64,000 nt of DNA from Aeromicrobium sp. PE09-221 (GTDB lineage: Bacteria; Actinomycetota; Actinomycetes; Propionibacteriales; Nocardioidaceae), in NCBI RefSeq assembly GCF_002174305.1, contig NZ_MIJB01000027.1, positions 1 to 64,000 on the forward strand, given 5' to 3'. Positions 1 to 8,047 of the stretch are shown piece after piece. The notes under the pieces are model-generated. The model was given only the letters and a program-made list of their open reading frames with translations. It ran no database searches and was not told the DNA's origin. Each line of letters begins with the position of its first letter. Position 1 is the stretch's first letter. A program made the position numbers and the translations under genes.

Positions 1-1
1 C

Positions 2-88
2 TGCCTCAAACGCCTCATCGCCCGCGAGGTCTACTACGTCCTCACCGCGACCAATCTCCCGAGTCAGCAAACACCGAAGGCAGCTTGA
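2..88 (+). CDS. C-terminal fragment of an IS110-family transposase (cut by window edge)
   Basis: The second frame from the left edge encodes the last 28 residues of a protein that starts outside the window, beginning CLKRLIAREVYYVL and ending at a TGA at 86-88. The CLKR-IAREVY pattern resembles the extreme C-terminus of actinobacterial IS110-type transposases, which rearrange DNA with a RuvC-like DEDD domain; that domain would lie upstream and cannot be seen. The stretch just after the stop (GCTTGACATCCATAGGAG) looks like the short non-coding end that such elements carry. Identification rests on a short tail and on recalled family patterns, so it is moderate. Whether the element is intact cannot be judged here. 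Confidence 0.5.
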   Translation, partial: CLKRLIAREVYYVLTATNLPSQQTPKAA

Positions 89-149
89 CATCCATAGGAG
101 CATCCGCCCGGCGAAGAGGATCACCGGACGGCCACTCGGGCTCGCGAAC

Positions 150-2516
150 TCAGCGGAGACGACGACGCAAGGCCAGCCCGCCCAGACCGAGCAGCGCCAC
201 CGCGGCGGCAGCACCGACACGCAACATGTTGGCCCGGTCCTCACCGTCCTCTGCCGAGAGCGTCAACTTGTACGCCGTCCGCGAAGTCGCGCCCTCCGGG
301 CTGCCGTACGGCTGCAGCTGCGATGCCCGCTCGGCACCCGCTTCGATGAGCGCGTACTTCTCGCCGTAGCTCATCGCCGTGCTGTTGCCGACATTGACGA
401 GCTGCGATGTGCCCTGGTCGGAGAGCTGCTGCGCTCCCTCGGGCAACGCGGGAGCGCTCTGCGCGGCCTGATCGAGGCCATCGGCGAGCTTGCCCGCGCC
501 CTCGTCCAGCTTGCCCGCACCTTGGGCCAACCTGACCGCACCGGGTGCGAGCTCCCCCGTTCCGGCTGCGAGCCTGACCGCACCTTCGGCGAGCTTTGTA
601 GCGCCCGGTGCCAACACCGCGGCCCCGGCAGCGAGCTTCCCTGTGCCGCCAGCGAGCTCATTCGCTCCGCTGGAGAGGCGGTCGGTGCCAGCGGAAAGGT
701 CACGCGTACCTGCGGCGAGTTGGCTAGCGCCTCCATTCAGCATGTCGGCACCCGTCTTCAGCTTCCCCAGGCCCGTGACGAGATCATTGCCTCCGGCCGC
801 GAGCTCATTCAGCCCCGCACCGAGTCGTGCGGTTCCACCTCGGAGTGTCTCGACTCCCGGATCGGCCGAAGGACCGATTCGGGAGTCGAGCGTGGACAGG
901 CCCCCTTTAAGTCTCTCGAGACCCGGCACGATCCGTGAGTCCACGCCGTTCTTCGAACCGTCAATGATCGCGCGCGCCTGTCCAAGACGCAGGACGGTCG
1001 GATCGTTGGCTGGATCCGGAGACGCCGCGACGGCTCCCTGGTACAGCCCATCGATCAGCGTGTAGGCCGTGCCCAAACTCGCCGATAACCCAGGTGTCGC
1101 CCCCGGATTCGGGTCAAAGGGTGCGGTCATCCCCGCGAGCAGCTGGTCGACGCCGCTCATCAAAGTCGGGCCACCTTCCGACGTCGTTCCTGGCCTGAGC
1201 GCCAGCTGCGCCTGAGCCAGGCCACCATCGAGCTTGGTCACCCCGGTGCGCAGCTGTGCCACTCCGTCCAACAAGGCTGGCGCTTTGCTCTGTGCTTCGC
1301 CAAGACCGTTGGCCAACTCACCCGCGCCTCCGGCCACCCGGCCTGCTCCGGCGTCCAACTTCTGGGCGCCCGTGTTCAGTTCTCCAGCGCCTCCGGCCAG
1401 CTGCTTCGCGCCAGCCTTGAGCTGCTGCGCACCGGTGTTCAACTCGCCGGCACCACCGGCCAATTGCCCCGCTCCCGCGTTGAGCCGTTGGGCTCCGGAA
1501 TTGAGCTCGCCGGCTCCGCCGCTGAGCTTGTTCGCACCGGCGGACAGCTCCCCCGTTCCCGAACGCAGCTGGCCCGCTCCGTCATCCAGCTGCAGGATCC
1601 CGGCGACGAGCTCCTCGGCACCGTCGCGGATCTTCAGTAGATTCTGGTCGATCTTCGCCGCACCCTCGGTGAGGTCCACACCAGATTCCGCACCGCCCTT
1701 GTAGCTGGCCGCCCCTCCGGAGAACGAGGGGCTCTCCAACGGATTGACCGGAAGCACCGACATGTTCGCCTCCGGGATGATCCCGTCGGTGATCTCCGCG
1801 GTGTAGCCGAAGGTCGTGCGGTCCGATCCGATCGGCGGGAACAGCGTCATCGTGAACGACAGCAACGTGCCGCCCTTACCGTCACCGGCAGCATTGGCCT
1901 GCTCACTCTGCACGTCGGTGAAGTTCGAGGGCAACACCGTGGACATCGACCCCACGAGCGGGACGACGACCGACATCGCGCGGGTCTTCTCGTTACCCTC
2001 GCCATCGGTGTACGTGACCTCCTGCTGCTTCCCCGTCATGTTGCGCACCGAGTAGGTGACCTCGAGAATGCCGTCCTTGCCGACGACCTCACCGGGCTCC
2101 ACCTTCTCGCCGTCGAGTCGGTACTCCACGCGCACATCGACGGGTAACTCGCCGTCATAGTCCGCGACGCTGCGATACGCCTTCTCTCCCTTGACCGAGG
2201 TGGAGATCCTCTGCTTGCCGTCGCGCACCGACGGTCCGCCGAAACCGTTGAGATTCCGCAGACCATCGGTCGAGACAGGATTCTCGATGTCGACTGTCCC
2301 GTCCCCGCTCACCACGAGTTGGTCGTAGATCCGCTGGCTCGACACCCGGCCGGTGGCCGACAGCTTCGCATCGACCGTCTCGGTATTGGTGATCGAGACA
2401 TCGCCCTTCACACCCGTCGCCACAGCGGACGCCACCATGGGAGCCTGCGTCGCCAGAACCAAGCATCCGCTCATCGCCGCCAATGTCGCGACGGCGGCCC
2501 TGCGCTGCCTCCTCAT
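150..2516 (-). CDS. Secreted, membrane-anchored heptad-repeat (LxxGAxx) protein
   Basis: This 788-residue protein starts with a signal or anchor segment (MRRQRRAAVATLAAM, then a hydrophobic run) and ends with a hydrophobic helix followed by RRRLR, so the body probably lies outside the membrane, anchored at the C-terminus. Residues about 30-280 look like a beta-rich domain. Residues about 295-430 and 590-720 are blocks of seven-residue repeats of the type LxxGAxx (for example GAGELNTGAQ), as in YhgE/Pip-like and 'X-X-X-Leu-X-X-Gly' heptad proteins often found beside MMPL transporters. No MMPL gene is visible here. The ATG at 2516 overlaps the stop of the upstream membrane gene (ATGA) and follows a GAGGGAGC ribosome site, so the longer reading with start at 2576 was rejected. 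Function is unknown; a scaffold or envelope role is conjecture. Confidence 0.75.
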   Translation of the reverse strand: MRRQRRAAVATLAAMSGCLVLATQAPMVASAVATGVKGDVSITNTETVDAKLSATGRVSSQRIYDQLVVSGDGTVDIENPVSTDGLRNLNGFGGPSVRDGKQRISTSVKGEKAYRSVADYDGELPVDVRVEYRLDGEKVEPGEVVGKDGILEVTYSVRNMTGKQQEVTYTDGEGNEKTRAMSVVVPLVGSMSTVLPSNFTDVQSEQANAAGDGKGGTLLSFTMTLFPPIGSDRTTFGYTAEITDGIIPEANMSVLPVNPLESPSFSGGAASYKGGAESGVDLTEGAAKIDQNLLKIRDGAEELVAGILQLDDGAGQLRSGTGELSAGANKLSGGAGELNSGAQRLNAGAGQLAGGAGELNTGAQQLKAGAKQLAGGAGELNTGAQKLDAGAGRVAGGAGELANGLGEAQSKAPALLDGVAQLRTGVTKLDGGLAQAQLALRPGTTSEGGPTLMSGVDQLLAGMTAPFDPNPGATPGLSASLGTAYTLIDGLYQGAVAASPDPANDPTVLRLGQARAIIDGSKNGVDSRIVPGLERLKGGLSTLDSRIGPSADPGVETLRGGTARLGAGLNELAAGGNDLVTGLGKLKTGADMLNGGASQLAAGTRDLSAGTDRLSSGANELAGGTGKLAAGAAVLAPGATKLAEGAVRLAAGTGELAPGAVRLAQGAGKLDEGAGKLADGLDQAAQSAPALPEGAQQLSDQGTSQLVNVGNSTAMSYGEKYALIEAGAERASQLQPYGSPEGATSRTAYKLTLSAEDGEDRANMLRVGAAAAVALLGLGGLALRRRLR

Positions 2517-3046
2517 CACGCCAGCTCCCTCTCGTGTGCCGCCAGGTGACGGTTGTGCTGCGGACGGTCGACGCACAAGGCAGTGACCACCAGTCCCACG
2601 ACAACCGCCAGCACGAGGCTCGTCATCGTGGAGACCGACTCGGTGGCGAACAGCGGCGGATTGTCGGCGAAGACATGCTCATAAGCGCCGGCGAAGCCGG
2701 CTCCACCCAGCAGCACGGCCCAGAGCGGCAGTCTGCCGCGGGCGATGACGGAGACCGCGGTCAGGGCGAGCACCACGACACCGATGACCAAAGCGCGACC
2801 GACGGCCGTGTCCGGCAGGAGCGCGACCCGCACCGCATAGCCGATCCACGCCACAGCGAGGCCGACGGCGAATGCGGCAGTGCGGGCTCCGAGCCCGCGG
2901 TCGGGAACCAGCGCTACGACGGCGCCGAGACCGATCCCGAGGATGGCGACGAAAGTGATGCCGAGGTCCAGTCCCTCGCCCAACATCACGAAAACGGCCG
3001 CTGCGAGTGCCAAGAGGGCACCAGCGACCCATTCTCCCTTATGCAT
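2516..3046 (-). CDS. Small polytopic membrane protein, function unknown
   Basis: The 176-residue product is almost entirely hydrophobic, with about five or six predicted membrane helices (for example around residues 7-23, 28-46, 56-74, 84-101, 106-125 and 140-160) and a short basic/polar tail rich in His and Arg. No catalytic motif or named family is recognised. The ATG at 3046 is the only sensible start, and its stop overlaps the start of the heptad-repeat gene by one base, so the two are translationally coupled and probably act together. A CRP-type palindrome lies about 50-70 bases upstream, suggesting that this gene pair is a catabolite- or cAMP-responsive unit. Confidence 0.6.
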   Translation of the reverse strand: MHKGEWVAGALLALAAAVFVMLGEGLDLGITFVAILGIGLGAVVALVPDRGLGARTAAFAVGLAVAWIGYAVRVALLPDTAVGRALVIGVVVLALTAVSVIARGRLPLWAVLLGGAGFAGAYEHVFADNPPLFATESVSTMTSLVLAVVVGLVVTALCVDRPQHNRHLAAHERELA

Positions 3047-3097
3047 ATTGTGATTCCGGATCCGCGAATGAGGGGCGATCCGGATCTCCCTTCCACT

Positions 3098-3119
3098 CGA
3101 TGTGAATCAGATCACATCG
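3098..3119. promoter_or_regulatory. CRP/GlxR-type operator
   Basis: Two perfect 8-base half-sites, CGATGTGA and TCACATCG, are separated by six bases (ATCAGA). This matches the TGTGA-N6-TCACA consensus of CRP-family regulators (Crp in Mycobacterium, GlxR in Corynebacterium). It sits about 62 bases upstream of the small membrane protein start at 3046, after the polA stop at 3206 on the same strand. A further 7-base inverted repeat, CCGGATC/GATCCGG (3056-3083), lies between operator and gene. Which CRP-family protein binds, and the sign of control, are inference. The intergenic stretch 3047-3205 holds nothing else recognised. Confidence 0.55.
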
Positions 3120-3205
3120 GGTGGAGTTTGGGAATCATTCAGGCAACACGACATTCGCTCTTCACCGAAATGCAATCCAGCCGAGGGCGCGGGCCTGTAC
3201 GACCG

Positions 3206-5902
3206 TCAGTGCCCGGCCTCGTGCCAGCTGCGACCGTGGCCGACCGACACGTCCAACGGTACCGAGAGGCTGGCGGCCGAGGCCATCTGCTCGCGCACCA
3301 GCTTCTCGACCCGCTCCTCCTCGCCACGAGCGACGTCCAGCACCAGTTCATCGTGCACCTGGAGCAACATCCGCGATCGCAGGCCGGCATCGGTCAACGC
3401 CGTCTCGACGCCGAGCATCGCGACCTTGATGATGTCGGCGGCCGAGCCCTGGATCGGCGCGTTGAGCGCCATCCGCTCGGCCATCTCCCGGCGCTGACGA
3501 TTGTCGCTCTGGAGATCCGGCAGATACCGGCGCCGGCCCATGATGGTCTCGGTGAAGCCGGTCTGCCGCGCTTCGTCGACGATGCCGGCGAGATAGTCTC
3601 GCACCCCGCCGAAGGTCTGGAAGTAGTCATCCATCAGCAGTTGCGCCTCGCTCGGCGCGATGCCCAGCTGCTGACCCAGCCCGTAGGAGGACAGTCCATA
3701 CGCCAGGCCGTAGTTCATCGCCTTGATCCGTGCCCGCAGCCCGCCATCGATATCGCCTGGATCACGGTCGAAGACCTTGGCGGCCATGACGGTGTGGAAG
3801 TCGTGGCCGGACTTGAAGGCCTCGATCAGATCGGCGTCCTCGGACAAGTGTGCCATGATCCGCATCTCGATCTGGCTGTAGTCGGCGGTCAGCAGGGACT
3901 CGTAACCCTCTCCCACGACGAAGGCCTCGCGGATGCGGCGCCCGGATTCCGTGCGGATCGGGATGTTCTGCAGATTCGGGTCGGCCGAGCTGAGACGCCC
4001 CGTCGCCGCGATGGTCTGGTAGTAGGTGGTGTGGATACGGCCATCGGGCTGCACGGTCTTCTGCAGTCCCTCGACGGTCTGTCGCAGGCGGGTGACATCC
4101 CGATGGGCGAGCAGATGCTCCAGGAAGGGGTGCTCGGTCTTGGTGTAGAGGGACTGCAGGGCGTCCGCATCGGTCGTGTAGCCGGTCTTGGTGCGCTTGG
4201 TCTTGGGCATGCCGAGCTCGTCGAAGAGGACCACCTGCAGCTGCTTGGGCGACCCGAGATTGACCTCCCGCCCGATGACCGCGTACGCGTCCTGCGCCGC
4301 GGCGACCATACGGTCGGTGAACTCGGCGTGCAAGGCATCGAGGTGCGCACCATCGATCGCGATACCGCGGGACTCCATCCGGCGCAGCACCTCGATCAGC
4401 GGGAGCTCAACCTTCTCGAAGAGCTCGAGCGCACCGTGCTGCTCGACCTGCGGACGCAGCTCCGCCCACAGATCGAGCGCGGCGCGAGCCCGTTGTGCGG
4501 CGGCGTCCGCCCCCGCGGTGTCGTCGTCGAAGGCGAGCTGGCCCGAGTCGTCGCTCGCCGAGATCTCACGGTGCAGATACCGGACCGATAGGTCGGCCAG
4601 GTCATAGGAGCGCTGGTCCGGTCGTACCAGGTACGCCGCCAATGCGGTGTCGGCGCGCAACCCGGCCGTCTCCCACCCCTGTGCGAGCAGCGCGTGGAAC
4701 TGTCCCTTGGCGTCGTGCATGACCAGACCACGATCCGTATCGGCCAGCCATGCGGCGATGGCGACATCATCGTCCGGAGTGAGCCGGTCGACGGAGACCC
4801 ACATGGCAGCGCCGTCCCCGGTGGCCATCGCCAGCGTGTCGGCCCGCGCACCACTGGGACGCAGGACCCCGCCGACATCGACACCGACCTCGACACCCGG
4901 GACGGCATGCTCGGCGAGCCAGGCTCCCACCTCACCGGGACCGGGGAGGGTCAGCGCGAGATCGAGCGTCGCGCCGGAGGCCGATTCATCGCTGCCGCCG
5001 AGGTAGTCGAACAGCCGCTCTCGCAGCGCCGAGAACTCGAGAGCATCGAAGACCCGGTGGATCGCGTCGCGATTCCACTCATTGGTGAAGCCCAACTCCG
5101 CGGGTGTCGCGGACAGCTCCAGATCGCGGATCAACGCATTGAGCCGGCGGTTGCGCACCACATCGTCGAGGTGGTCCCGCAGTGACTGACCCGCCTTGCC
5201 ACCGATGGAATCGACGTGGGCGATGATGCCGTCGAGCCCGTCGTGGGCGGTGATCCACTTGGCCGCGGTCTTGGGCCCCACCCCCGGCACGCCGGGGAGA
5301 TTGTCGCTCGTCTCCCCCACCAGAGCGGCGAGATCGGGATACCGTCCGGGCGGCACGCCGTACTTCTCCTCGACCGATGCCGGGGTCATCCGGGCGAGAT
5401 CGGATACCCCGCGCTTGGGATAGAGCACCGTGGTCCGCGAGGTCACCAGCTGCAGAGCATCGCGATCCCCCGTGCAGATCAGCACCTCCATACCGGCCTC
5501 CTCAGCCTCGCGGGAGAGCGTGGCGATGATGTCATCGGCCTCGAAGCCGGGCTTCTCCAGATAGGTGATGCCCAGCGCCTCGAGCACCTCCTTGATGAGC
5601 TCGACCTGCCCCTTGAACTCCTGCGGTGAGGCCGACCGATTGGCCTTGTACCCGGCGTACTCCTCGGTACGGAAGGAGGCACGCGAGATATCGAAGGCGA
5701 CGCCGACATGTGTCGGCTGCTCATCGCGCAGCACATTGATGAGCATCGACGTGAAACCGAACACTGCATTGGTGCTCTGGCCCGTCGTGGTCGAGAAGTT
5801 CTCCACCGGGAGCGCGAAGAAGGCGCGGTAGGCGACAGAATGGCCGTCGATCAATAGCAGTCGGTCCACATCGAACACCCTAGTGGTCGGCACCGACAGC
5901 AC
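3206..5902 (-). CDS. polA: DNA polymerase I
   Basis: The 898-residue protein has the order of PolA: an N-terminal 5'-3' exonuclease/flap endonuclease domain (about 1-300, starting LLLIDGHSVAYRAFF), a middle 3'-5' exonuclease-like domain (about 310-480), and a C-terminal polymerase. Polymerase motif A (DYSQIEMR, about 674), motif B (RIKAMNYGLAYG, about 724) and motif C (QVHDELVLDV, about 848) are intact. The middle domain lacks the DxE metal-binding motif of E. coli PolA (GVDVGG appears instead), so proofreading is probably lost, as in mycobacterial PolA. It acts in Okazaki fragment processing and repair synthesis. The start is uncertain: GTG at 5902 gives the longest form, while GTG at 5869, preceded by AGGGTG at good spacing, would begin DRLLLIDGH directly. 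Confidence 0.95.
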   Translation of the reverse strand: MLSVPTTRVFDVDRLLLIDGHSVAYRAFFALPVENFSTTTGQSTNAVFGFTSMLINVLRDEQPTHVGVAFDISRASFRTEEYAGYKANRSASPQEFKGQVELIKEVLEALGITYLEKPGFEADDIIATLSREAEEAGMEVLICTGDRDALQLVTSRTTVLYPKRGVSDLARMTPASVEEKYGVPPGRYPDLAALVGETSDNLPGVPGVGPKTAAKWITAHDGLDGIIAHVDSIGGKAGQSLRDHLDDVVRNRRLNALIRDLELSATPAELGFTNEWNRDAIHRVFDALEFSALRERLFDYLGGSDESASGATLDLALTLPGPGEVGAWLAEHAVPGVEVGVDVGGVLRPSGARADTLAMATGDGAAMWVSVDRLTPDDDVAIAAWLADTDRGLVMHDAKGQFHALLAQGWETAGLRADTALAAYLVRPDQRSYDLADLSVRYLHREISASDDSGQLAFDDDTAGADAAAQRARAALDLWAELRPQVEQHGALELFEKVELPLIEVLRRMESRGIAIDGAHLDALHAEFTDRMVAAAQDAYAVIGREVNLGSPKQLQVVLFDELGMPKTKRTKTGYTTDADALQSLYTKTEHPFLEHLLAHRDVTRLRQTVEGLQKTVQPDGRIHTTYYQTIAATGRLSSADPNLQNIPIRTESGRRIREAFVVGEGYESLLTADYSQIEMRIMAHLSEDADLIEAFKSGHDFHTVMAAKVFDRDPGDIDGGLRARIKAMNYGLAYGLSSYGLGQQLGIAPSEAQLLMDDYFQTFGGVRDYLAGIVDEARQTGFTETIMGRRRYLPDLQSDNRQRREMAERMALNAPIQGSAADIIKVAMLGVETALTDAGLRSRMLLQVHDELVLDVARGEEERVEKLVREQMASAASLSVPLDVSVGHGRSWHEAGH

Positions 5903-5911
5903 AGTCCGAGG

Positions 5912-6514
5912 TCAGTTGAGCGCGGCCTCCTGGCGGCGTCGCAGCGTGCGGCGGACCGCCAATAGCCGGCCATTGCCCCGGGCATGGGCGATCTTGTCGT
6001 CCAGCCGCGCGCGCAAGCGGCTCGTCTGCACGGCCCGCAGCACCGCCAGCTGGTTGAAGCCGACCTTCGTGAAGTAGCGATTGGTCTCGCGAGCCTGTAC
6101 CGGAACGCTGGCTACGACGATCTCGCAACCGTTCTCCTCCGCATGCGCGGCCATCGCCGACAACAGCAGGCGAGCCACCGACCGACGCCGGTACTCCGGG
6201 TGGACGTGGACATCGGTGACGATCAGCATGCCCGCCCGGCTGATCGGCGACACAGTGGCCAGATCGCCGACGACGACGCCTATGACACGATCGTCGTCCA
6301 GTGCCACGATCATCCGACGTGCGCGGTGCTCGAAGTTGTAGGCCATCGCCTCCGCGGCCTCGGCCTCGTCCGGGCGACGCCACAGCATCTGCTGTGTGAA
6401 CGCCTCAGGTCCATCACCCTGGCCGGCCTCGGCGCAGGCCGTCCAGAGCTCGACCAGGCTCCGCGCGTCATCGACCGTCGCGTCTCGCAATGTCACTGCC
6501 GCACGGCTTCCCAT
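5912..6514 (-). CDS. GNAT-family N-acetyltransferase
   Basis: The 200-residue protein matches the GNAT fold: an N-terminal strand-helix (VTLRDATVDDARSLVELW), a central strand with MLIVTDVHVHPEYRRRSVARLLL, where the acetyl-CoA pyrophosphate loop R/Q-x-x-G/S-x-G/A lies (about residues 105-125), and a C-terminal NRYFTKVGF motif. The tail is strongly basic (RLRARLDDK, RRTLRRRQEA), which could contact nucleic acid or ribosomes, but that is conjecture. The ATG at 6514 begins the conserved domain; the frame stays open upstream to 6652, but that part has no domain similarity. It is divergent from livH and lies 9 bases before polA on the same strand. The substrate is unknown. Confidence 0.8.
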   Translation of the reverse strand: MGSRAAVTLRDATVDDARSLVELWTACAEAGQGDGPEAFTQQMLWRRPDEAEAAEAMAYNFEHRARRMIVALDDDRVIGVVVGDLATVSPISRAGMLIVTDVHVHPEYRRRSVARLLLSAMAAHAEENGCEIVVASVPVQARETNRYFTKVGFNQLAVLRAVQTSRLRARLDDKIAHARGNGRLLAVRRTLRRRQEAALN

Positions 6515-6733
6515 CGATCCGCTGCCCTCCGCATGACTCCCCGAACAAGGCCTTAGCGTACGCCCCGCTCCTCCGCCGGGACAGCCCCTCCGACCCTCCG
6601 GAACCGGACGTGCTTGTCCGAACAAAGAAATCGAACTGTTACCGCCGTCCACTGCACACTCACCCCGAATCCACCTATGCTCATGCGGAACGCGGACAGC
6701 CCGCTGTCCGTAACTGACGAGCAGGAGAACTGT

Positions 6734-8038
6734 GTGCGACGACGTCTGACGTCTGTGCTCGCGCTGCTAGGGGGGATGCTCTTCCTTGCCACCAGCGCCG
6801 CGAGCGGATCTGCGTTAGCAACGCTTCCCAGCGAAACGGAGGGACAGAACACCATCACCGTCCGTGTGGTCGACTCACGCGATGAAGCCGACAACGACCC
6901 GGTCGCCGATGTCGACGTCGAGGTCGCCAAGGACGACGGGAGCTTCGAGGAGACCGCGACCACCGATACCGACGGCCAGGCGGTGGTGGAGATCCCCGCC
7001 AACGGCACGTACACGGTCGAGGTCGATGAGGACACTCTGCCGTCAGGTGCCGAGCTCGAAGACGGCCGGTCCGCGCTGGAGGTGCAGATCCTCACCAGTG
7101 GCAACCGAGCCGTGCAGTTCAATATCGGCGACGAGGCCGCGAGCGGGCCGGGCCTGGGCCAGCAGTTGGTCAACGGACTCACCTCGGGGGTGAAGTTCGG
7201 CGCCATCATCGGGCTCGCCGCACTGGGACTGTCGCTCATCTTCGGCACCACGGGGCTGACCAACTTCGCGCACGGTGAGCTCATCACCCTCGGCGCGGTG
7301 TTCACGCTCTTCCTCAACCGCGGCCTCGGCCTTCCGGTGGTGGTGGCGGGATTCGGCGCCGTACTCCTCGCGGGACTCTTCGGCTGGGGACAGGACCGTG
7401 CGCTCTGGAGACCGCTGCGCAATCGCGGCACCGGGCTCATCGCGATGATGATCGTGAGCATCGGCTTCGCGATCCTCTTGCGCTACCTGTTCCAGTACGT
7501 CATCGGCGGACGCACGCAGCCGCTGACCCAGTACGTCACTCAGTCGCGCATCTCCCTCGGGCCGGTCTCCATGACCCCGAAGGAGATCTTCATCGTGGTC
7601 GTCTCCTTCACCGTCATCGCGCTCGCCTGCCTCCTGCTCATGAAGACCCGGCTCGGCAAGGCGACCCGGGCGGTGTCGGACAATCCGGCATTGGCGGCCT
7701 CCTCGGGCATGCGAGTCGATGGAGTCGTCACCACCGTCTGGATCCTCGGCACGGGACTCACAGGCCTTGCCGGCGTCATGCTCGCCCTGGATCAGCAGGT
7801 CATGTTCCGGATGGGCTTCAACCTCCTGCTGCTCGTCTTCGCCGCGGTCTGCCTCGGTGGACTCGGCACCATCTGGGGAGCACTACTCGGCAGCCTCATC
7901 ATCGGCATCCTCGTCGAGGTGTCCCCGGTGCTGGGCATGCCGGCAGAGCTCAAGCCGGTGGGCGCGCTCATCGCGCTCATCCTCATCCTGCTGCTGAGAC
8001 CGCAAGGCATCCTCGGCCGCACCGAGCGGATCGGATAA
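6734..8038 (+). CDS. livH: Branched-chain amino acid ABC permease LivH with N-terminal extracytoplasmic domain
   Basis: The 434-residue product is about 125 residues longer than a usual LivH. Residues 1-29 form a signal peptide (MRRRLTSVLALLGG..., ending ALA). Residues about 38-133 form a strand-rich, acidic domain with Thr/Asp turns (TDTDGQAVVEIPANGTYTVE) resembling carboxypeptidase-regulatory/CnaB-like beta sandwiches. Residues about 140-434 are the permease, with the family signature LIFGTTGLTNFAHGE and about eight helices. The GTG at 6734 follows AGGAGA at proper spacing; the longer ATG at 6614 lacks a ribosome site. It pairs with LivM to form the membrane channel of a high-affinity importer and heads a livH-M-G-F operon. 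The added domain should sit outside the membrane, where it could meet the LivK binding protein; that role is inference. Confidence 0.88.
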   Translation: MRRRLTSVLALLGGMLFLATSAASGSALATLPSETEGQNTITVRVVDSRDEADNDPVADVDVEVAKDDGSFEETATTDTDGQAVVEIPANGTYTVEVDEDTLPSGAELEDGRSALEVQILTSGNRAVQFNIGDEAASGPGLGQQLVNGLTSGVKFGAIIGLAALGLSLIFGTTGLTNFAHGELITLGAVFTLFLNRGLGLPVVVAGFGAVLLAGLFGWGQDRALWRPLRNRGTGLIAMMIVSIGFAILLRYLFQYVIGGRTQPLTQYVTQSRISLGPVSMTPKEIFIVVVSFTVIALACLLLMKTRLGKATRAVSDNPALAASSGMRVDGVVTTVWILGTGLTGLAGVMLALDQQVMFRMGFNLLLLVFAAVCLGGLGTIWGALLGSLIIGILVEVSPVLGMPAELKPVGALIALILILLLRPQGILGRTERIG

Positions 8039-8047
8039 GGGGACGCC

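Noticed and set aside
357..1634. Repeated sequence suspected to be CRISPR-like or a tandem DNA repeat.
   Set aside because: The repeats are in frame and encode LxxGAxx heptads; they are coding and have no spacers.
2483..4591. Long open frame on the plus strand opposite polA (and similar long frames opposite pyk, gltB, infB and proS at 13217-14950, 18200-20863, 54327-57416 and 61546-63834).
   Set aside because: They lie antisense to clear genes, have composition expected from high-GC codon bias (rich in Arg, Gly, Asp, His), show no domain and lack sensible ribosome sites.
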